From the NCBI RefSeq assembly GCF_001661265.1, contig NW_017567000.1:186001-250000 (forward strand): DNA of 64,000 nucleotides. Direction: 5' to 3'. Position numbers and translations under genes: made by a program. The notes beneath the pieces are model-generated. The model was not told the DNA's origin. It saw only the letters and a program-made list of their open reading frames with translations, and ran no database searches. Source of the DNA: Saitoella complicata NRRL Y-17804 (taxonomy: Eukaryota > Ascomycota > Saitoellomycetes > Saitoellales > Saitoellaceae). This document shows, piece by piece, positions 59,498 through 64,000 of the stretch. The first letter of the stretch is position 1; each line of letters starts with the position of its first letter.

Positions 59498-61294
59498 ATG
59501 TTCTCAGACGAATCAGAATGGTCAGCAGCTGCTACCAGACCACGCGCCACCAAGACTTACGGCCGACGAAAACCCTTCACATCCATCGCGAAACCCGACA
59601 TCTTCTGGGATGAGACGATCGACACCGTTCCCGCATCCGATCCTGGAACCGAGGACGCGCCAAATGTCAAGGAGAAGAAAGAACGCAGGCGAAAGGAGAA
59701 GAAGGACAAGGTTGGAATCACTGAGAATGCAGCCAAAAGACTACTCAGTCCGGTGAAGAAGAGACTGGAAGGCATTCAATCAACACCAGCACGAAAACCT
59801 TTGCCGCTGGCGGCATTAGACGGCAGGCCCCTATCGTCGCGGGTGAAGATCTTGGAGGATAAGGAAAACGATAACGCCATTTCACCCAAGAAGTCTAGGA
59901 GAAGAGTGCCAGAAAGGCTGATCCTGCAGCCCTCAACCAAGACAAACATCATCATCACGTGCCATGAAGCACCCGACAATAAGCCAATGAAGATTGAGCA
60001 GGAGATCGAACAGCCTCCGCCGACAGCTGGACTGATTGACGCTTTGAATCTCGATCTGGCTTCCCTCACCTTGACCCCACCAGCGCCTGTCTCGGCTGCA
60101 ATTGGCGACGCTTCTCCCACGCTCCCTTTGACACCAGAACCGGCACCCGCGGAACCATTACCTATTACCCTTGATACCCTATTGACATTTACTGCGTCTA
60201 CATGTATCACGCCATTCGAGACCTACCTTGACGAGCTTTGCGCTTCCAACGTGCTTACGAAACTTGGCGAAGCCTCTTTCTCCGAGGTCTTCCTAGCGTC
60301 AGGCTCTGCGACCACCGACAAGACAGTATTGAAGGTCATTCCATTTGGCAAGGATGACGAAGGACAGTGCACAATCGGCGACATCATCCAGGAAGTTCGT
60401 CTGTCGTCTGTTATGTCCTCTCTCCCAGGTTTCGTTCCCTTCCGCGGCGTCAGTGTATGCCAGGGCATATACCCCGCCCGTTTTCTCGAGCAATGGGATG
60501 CCTGGGCCGAATCACACGGCACAGAGAACGAGCGACCGGCTTACTTTGCTGATGACCAGATGTTTGCTGTCATTACTCTCACACACGGAGGCACAGACCT
60601 CGAGCACGCAACCCTTAAGTCGTGGCAGCAGGCTGCTGGTGTCTTTTGGGATTGTGCTGAGATTCTGGGAAGGGGTGAGAAGGAGAAGGAGTTTGAACAC
60701 AGAGATCTGCATTGGGGGAATATCTTGCTGCAGGACGAAGATGAAGGTGTTGCGGAGCTTTTGGAGAAGTTGACCGTTGACGATGCTGTACCAGCCAAGG
60801 TTACAATACCCAGGACAAAGGTTACGCTCATCGACTATACCCTTTCGAGGGCGAAGTGTGATGATAGCATTGGTGCTATTGCATACAACGCTATGACAGA
60901 CGAAGAGGTCTTCACTGCCAAGGGTGAATATCAATACGACATCTACCGCTTCATGCGCGCGACGGTTCTCTCTAGATCAGAAGACCCCGACGCACCAACA
61001 TGGTCAGAATTCCACAGCAAGACAAACGTGCACTGGTTGCACTACATCGCCGACAAATTGCTGTACCATAAAGGTCTTACCCGTCCATCTACACGACCAT
61101 CACGAACGCGAAGATCGGATTCGAGCCTGTTGAATGAGAACCTGGATATGGAGGATGAGAAGAAGGCGTATGATAGCCTGGAAGCTGCATGGAAGGCAAT
61201 CAATCCGAGGAAGAAGAAGTTGAACGGCGGTGCCGCGCTTTTTGACTCAGCTGGTGATGTGAGAAGATGGGGAGAGGAACAGGGTTTTTGTTAA
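59498..61294 (+). CDS. Haspin-type histone H3 Thr3 kinase
   Basis: Single exon, 598 aa from MFSDESEWSAAATRP. An in-frame ATG at 59345 would add 51 residues but overlaps the region of the small minus-strand frame. Residues 1-240 are basic and disordered (GRRKPFTSI, KEKKERRRKEKKDK). The haspin kinase domain follows: ITPFETYLDELCASNVLTKL, GEASFSEVFLASG, Lys in TVLKVIPFG, CQGIYPARFLEQWDAWAESH, HRD form FEHRDLHWGNILL, metal-site variant VTLIDYTLSRAK (DYT for DFG, usual in haspin), and YQYDIYRFMRATV. Haspin phosphorylates H3 Thr3 to place the chromosomal passenger complex at centromeres in mitosis. Confidence 0.92.
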   Translation: MFSDESEWSAAATRPRATKTYGRRKPFTSIAKPDIFWDETIDTVPASDPGTEDAPNVKEKKERRRKEKKDKVGITENAAKRLLSPVKKRLEGIQSTPARKPLPLAALDGRPLSSRVKILEDKENDNAISPKKSRRRVPERLILQPSTKTNIIITCHEAPDNKPMKIEQEIEQPPPTAGLIDALNLDLASLTLTPPAPVSAAIGDASPTLPLTPEPAPAEPLPITLDTLLTFTASTCITPFETYLDELCASNVLTKLGEASFSEVFLASGSATTDKTVLKVIPFGKDDEGQCTIGDIIQEVRLSSVMSSLPGFVPFRGVSVCQGIYPARFLEQWDAWAESHGTENERPAYFADDQMFAVITLTHGGTDLEHATLKSWQQAAGVFWDCAEILGRGEKEKEFEHRDLHWGNILLQDEDEGVAELLEKLTVDDAVPAKVTIPRTKVTLIDYTLSRAKCDDSIGAIAYNAMTDEEVFTAKGEYQYDIYRFMRATVLSRSEDPDAPTWSEFHSKTNVHWLHYIADKLLYHKGLTRPSTRPSRTRRSDSSLLNENLDMEDEKKAYDSLEAAWKAINPRKKKLNGGAALFDSAGDVRRWGEEQGFC

Positions 61295-61389
61295 TGCGGA
61301 GAATCGGGACTTGGGCTGGGACTTGGGTTTCGATGGTATCACTGCTAGTACTGCTAAAATGTAATCCGTAATGTACCTCGTGTTTCCAT

Positions 61390-62696
61390 TCATACCCTTG
61401 CTTTCTTGGCGCTGGGTGCTCCTGAGTCCTCTTCCAGCACGTGCGTTCGGGAGGCTTTGAGGAAGCGCTGGTAGTCCTCGACTACGTTAGCATAAGTCTG
61501 CTCGAGTTTGTCCAGCCTATCCATGCGGTCGATCTGTGATAGGGTATCCTTGTTCTGTCTGAAGATCCTCGCCTTCACTTGTAAGCGGAAAGCCTTCACA
61601 GCAGCTTTGTCCTTCTGGTTCAGTTTCCTGTAGAGGCTCATTTCCATGCACCTCAGAAACTGCCTTGGTGCAAGTTTGTGCGCCTCTCTCGTTTCTTCGA
61701 TCAACTTCCTATCCACCGGCGCCTTCCATTCCGGACCCTCGAATACCTTCAACCTGTCAAACCGCGCCATATCTCTGCTATCTCTCAACTCATCGAAAGC
61801 TTCAGAGGGATCCTCGACGGTGACTTCGCGAACGAGGGGATCATTGAGGAGGTGATCGCGGACGGTGTCGTAAAGATGTGCGCCATGTCCGCGTTTCTGG
61901 AAGGGAGGAAGGACAAGGAATTGAGAGATTCGCATACGGATGTTGTCTGCGATTGAATTGTCGTAGAAGTAGTATGGATAGCACGTACAGAACCCGACAA
62001 AGTGGAAGGTGCCTTCCGTGGAACGCTCGTAGAGGACGTATGCTTTCCATCGGATGTCGTCCAGATCAACGATGATGCCGCCTTCGATATAGTACGGCAC
62101 GAACATCTCCATCCTTGCGAGGTGAGATCTAAAAGTCTCATCCTCCGACGTTGCATAGTATATCTGGTATTCCTTACCTTGTGTTTGGTAGGTAGCGAGA
62201 AGTTGACCGGCAGGACGGAACGATTTGGCGGATTCGGCTACGTGCTTAGCGAAGTCTTCCTCGTCGTGGAAGAACTGATCGCCCTCAGGCATCACTTCGT
62301 AGAGTTTTTCTTCGATGTCATCGACCTCAACACCCAACGAGGCATCAATTTGCGCTATGTATTGAATCTTGAGGTATGGTTTCAAGTCGGTGCTTGCGAA
62401 ACGAACCTGTCGCAAGATATGATTAGAGGAGGTGCGGTACGAACGGAAACACAGTAACGTACATCAACACGCAAACCCTTGTATCCATAAATAGTCTCAG
62501 CATCGCCGAATACGGGGTATGTGAATGTAGGGTGGAAGGTGGAGACAGTAGCCACGTTGGATGCATCTTCCGCTCTGACTGCACAGCATGATCAGTGATG
62601 TCTTCGACGGAGAGCAATATGGGCTATACCTAGAGCGAAATCGATATCATTACTGCTGGTTGCCCAGGCATCATTGTCGATTGCAACAGCGGCCAT
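61390..62696 (-). CDS. HAT1: Histone acetyltransferase type B catalytic subunit Hat1
   Basis: Exons 62696-62630, 62578-62463 and 62406-61390 (introns 51 and 56 bp) give 399 aa. It begins MAAVAIDNDAWATSSNDIDF. The Hat1 N-terminal domain reads across the splices (FHPTFTYPVFGDAETIYGYK, VDVRFASTDLKPYLKIQYIA). Then come MEMFVPYYIEGGIIVDLDDI, WKAYVLYER and FHFVGFCTCYPYYFYDN. The GNAT acetyl-CoA loop is RISQFLVLPPFQKRGHGAHL, and VREVTVEDPSEAFDELRD is the catalytic-glutamate region. Hat1 acetylates new histone H4 on Lys5 and Lys12 before chromatin assembly. The length is typical. It is divergent from the ZIP gene with 191 bp between starts. Confidence 0.95.
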
Positions 62697-62887
62697 AACG
62701 GGTCGGTTGTGAGTATAGCAGACGTTCAGGTGCTTTCTTCTCCAATTGCCGTTCTGGTCGACGCGTGCTTAATTGAGTTTCCGCCGGCGCGCGTCTCCCC
62801 GTACAATTGCAGTCACGTGAGGAGGCCGTACGGACGCACAGTAACGCCCATTAACGCCCATACGACTTTGTTTACGAATGACTCGGG

Positions 62888-64000
62888 ATGGCTCTGCTAT
62901 CGTTGCTTGCACTATGCGTAAGTCATCAACACTCTCCTTCAGTTTCCATCACTGATCAGTATCTTAGGTTGTCATGACTGTTGCGTACGTTCTTCGCCAA
63001 TATTGTGTATGACCCGGCCCTCTAATGGGCGTTTGTGCACAGATCCCTAGCCGTCGGCAATCTACCTCTTTTCTTCACATTAACAGATGAGAATGCGCAA
63101 ATTATACATACCCTGGGAGCTGGAGGTTTGTCTTTCGCGGCGCTCGTGAACAGTGACTGACAGATGAGTAGTTCTCGTTGGTTCCTCCCTAGGGATCATT
63201 ATACCGGAAGGAATCGAGACTCTATACACTTCTGGAGCAGATCATGTCGCAGAGGTAACCGAAAAAGGTCATACTCGACGATGGTCTCTGCCGCAGAGAC
63301 TGGAGCCAACGCTGTGGTCGACTGATCCATCCGCAGACCTGTCGCAAGCTCTCATTGCAAGAAGCGAAACGGAAGTCATTCCGAGCGAAAATGAGCTTTC
63401 TGCACCAGCGTCGCAAAAAGTTGATGCAAACGCTGAGACATCGCCGCATGAAGATGAGCAAGATCACGGATCATCGCCGCATGCCTTCATTGGCATTGCA
63501 TTGATCTGCGGCTTCATGCTCATGTACCTCGTTGACCGCCTACCGAAGGACATCTCGGCGAGCTTCTCCCGGAAGAGCAAATATCATGTCGCGGTTGATA
63601 CCTTGAATTTGCGGGCACTTCCCACGACAAATGGACCGGACCAGGAGGACGAGGGAGCGCAGAGCCCTACTGGCCGCAGTGCGTCTACAATGATTGGCCT
63701 GCTCATACATGCTACGGCAGATGGTATTGCATTGGGCGCATCGTCGGCGACATCCAACGCAGCTCTCGAGGCAATCGTGTTCTTTGCCATCATGTGTAAG
63801 TAACCAAGATGACGTATCACGAGACGTAGACTAATGAATGCTTCTTACCATATAGTACACAAGGCACCCGCCGCGTTCGCACTCAGCTCTGTCCTGCTTA
63901 GCTCGGGCTATTCAAAACGGCAAATCCGACAGCGGATTTTCATGTTTTCTATTGCAGCACCAGTAGGTGCTGTTATGACATGGCTCGCCGTATATATCCT
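62888..64000 (+). CDS. ZIP-family metal transporter (SLC39A9/Atx2-like), 3' end outside window
   Basis: Exons 62888-62917, 62968-62984 (17 nt), 63043-63125, 63172-63795 and 63856 to beyond the edge; introns of 50, 58, 46 and 60 bp. The joined protein opens MALLSLLALCVVMTVASLAV, then HTLGAGVLVGSSLGIIIPEG, a His/Glu-rich loop, and HAFIGIALICGFMLMYLVDR. The ZIP metal-site helices are LLIHATADGIALGASS and LHKAPAAFALSSVLLSSGYS. This pattern is the SLC39A9/Atx2 branch, which moves zinc or manganese out of Golgi or vesicles into the cytosol. The last 1-2 membrane helices and the stop lie past 64000. The 17-nt exon 2 is inferred because it restores the family N-terminus. Confidence 0.88.

Noticed and set aside
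1-64000. tRNA, rRNA or CRISPR features and a secondary-metabolite cluster
   Set aside because: No T-arm consensus, rRNA-like block or spaced direct-repeat array was seen, and no polyketide, peptide or terpene synthase gene is present.

Overview
The window is a gene-dense stretch of a filamentous ascomycete nuclear genome (Pezizomycotina). The evidence is about 30 single-copy eukaryotic genes on both strands, introns of 46-73 bp with GT...AG ends, and families typical of filamentous fungi: NoxR, Set9, Bud4, uricase and a Gig1/DUF3605 protein. The class within Pezizomycotina cannot be fixed from sequence alone. Coordinates of spliced genes are my own joins from the genomic bases, supported by family conservation across each junction.

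Layout. 1-3625 (-): N-terminal part of a giant USP34/FAF-like deubiquitinase that leaves the window on the left. 3695-6371: a transposon cluster (a 606-bp TIR element, then a Tc1/mariner-IS630 element carrying a nested solo LTR). 6457-7341: POP3. 7497-11129 (-): Bud4. 11649-12960: Emp47-like L-type lectin. 13172-14698: a second, decayed Tc1/mariner element. 14786-17059: NOC3. 17116-18091 (-): Cbp3. 18440-19934 (-): EamA/DMT transporter. 20200-21006 (-): TIP41. 21247-23386 (-): SIN1/Avo1. 23729-24781 (-): PRCC-domain protein. 24907-26844: arginyl-tRNA synthetase with two start codons. 27046-31587 (-): Trm732/THADA. 31990-32689: Gig1/DUF3605. 32830-34725 (-): coronin. 35073-35758: Rer1. 36273-37208 (-): unknown. 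37921-38925: uricase. 39560-41457: NoxR. 41603-45617 (-): Set9-type methyltransferase with added C2H2 and PHD fingers. 45874-46758: P5C reductase. 46980-47598 (-): mitochondrial bL12. 47784-48199: RPB9. 48415-48917 (-): mitochondrial uL14. 49074-49840: CTK3. 49965-50995 (-): GT34 mannosyltransferase. 51505-53229 (-): CAMK-like kinase. 53745-55706 (-): peroxisomal-type carrier fused to an LEA-like tail. 56091-58748 (-): SulP sulfate permease. 59498-61294: haspin. 61390-62696 (-): HAT1. 62888-64000: ZIP transporter leaving on the right.

Themes. Most genes are housekeeping: chromatin (Set9, HAT1, haspin), RNA and ribosome (POP3, NOC3, RPB9, CTK3, Trm732, ArgRS, two mitochondrial ribosomal proteins), secretory pathway (Emp47-like, Rer1, GT34) and TOR signalling (SIN1 beside TIP41). 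Many genes are paired head to head with start codons 80-350 bp apart. The most unusual items are the carrier-LEA fusion, the enlarged Set9 protein, the transposon ends lying 69-87 bp from three start codons, the apparent dual-start ArgRS, and a uricase with an intact active site but no visible peroxisomal PTS1. I saw no CRISPR array, tRNA or rRNA gene.
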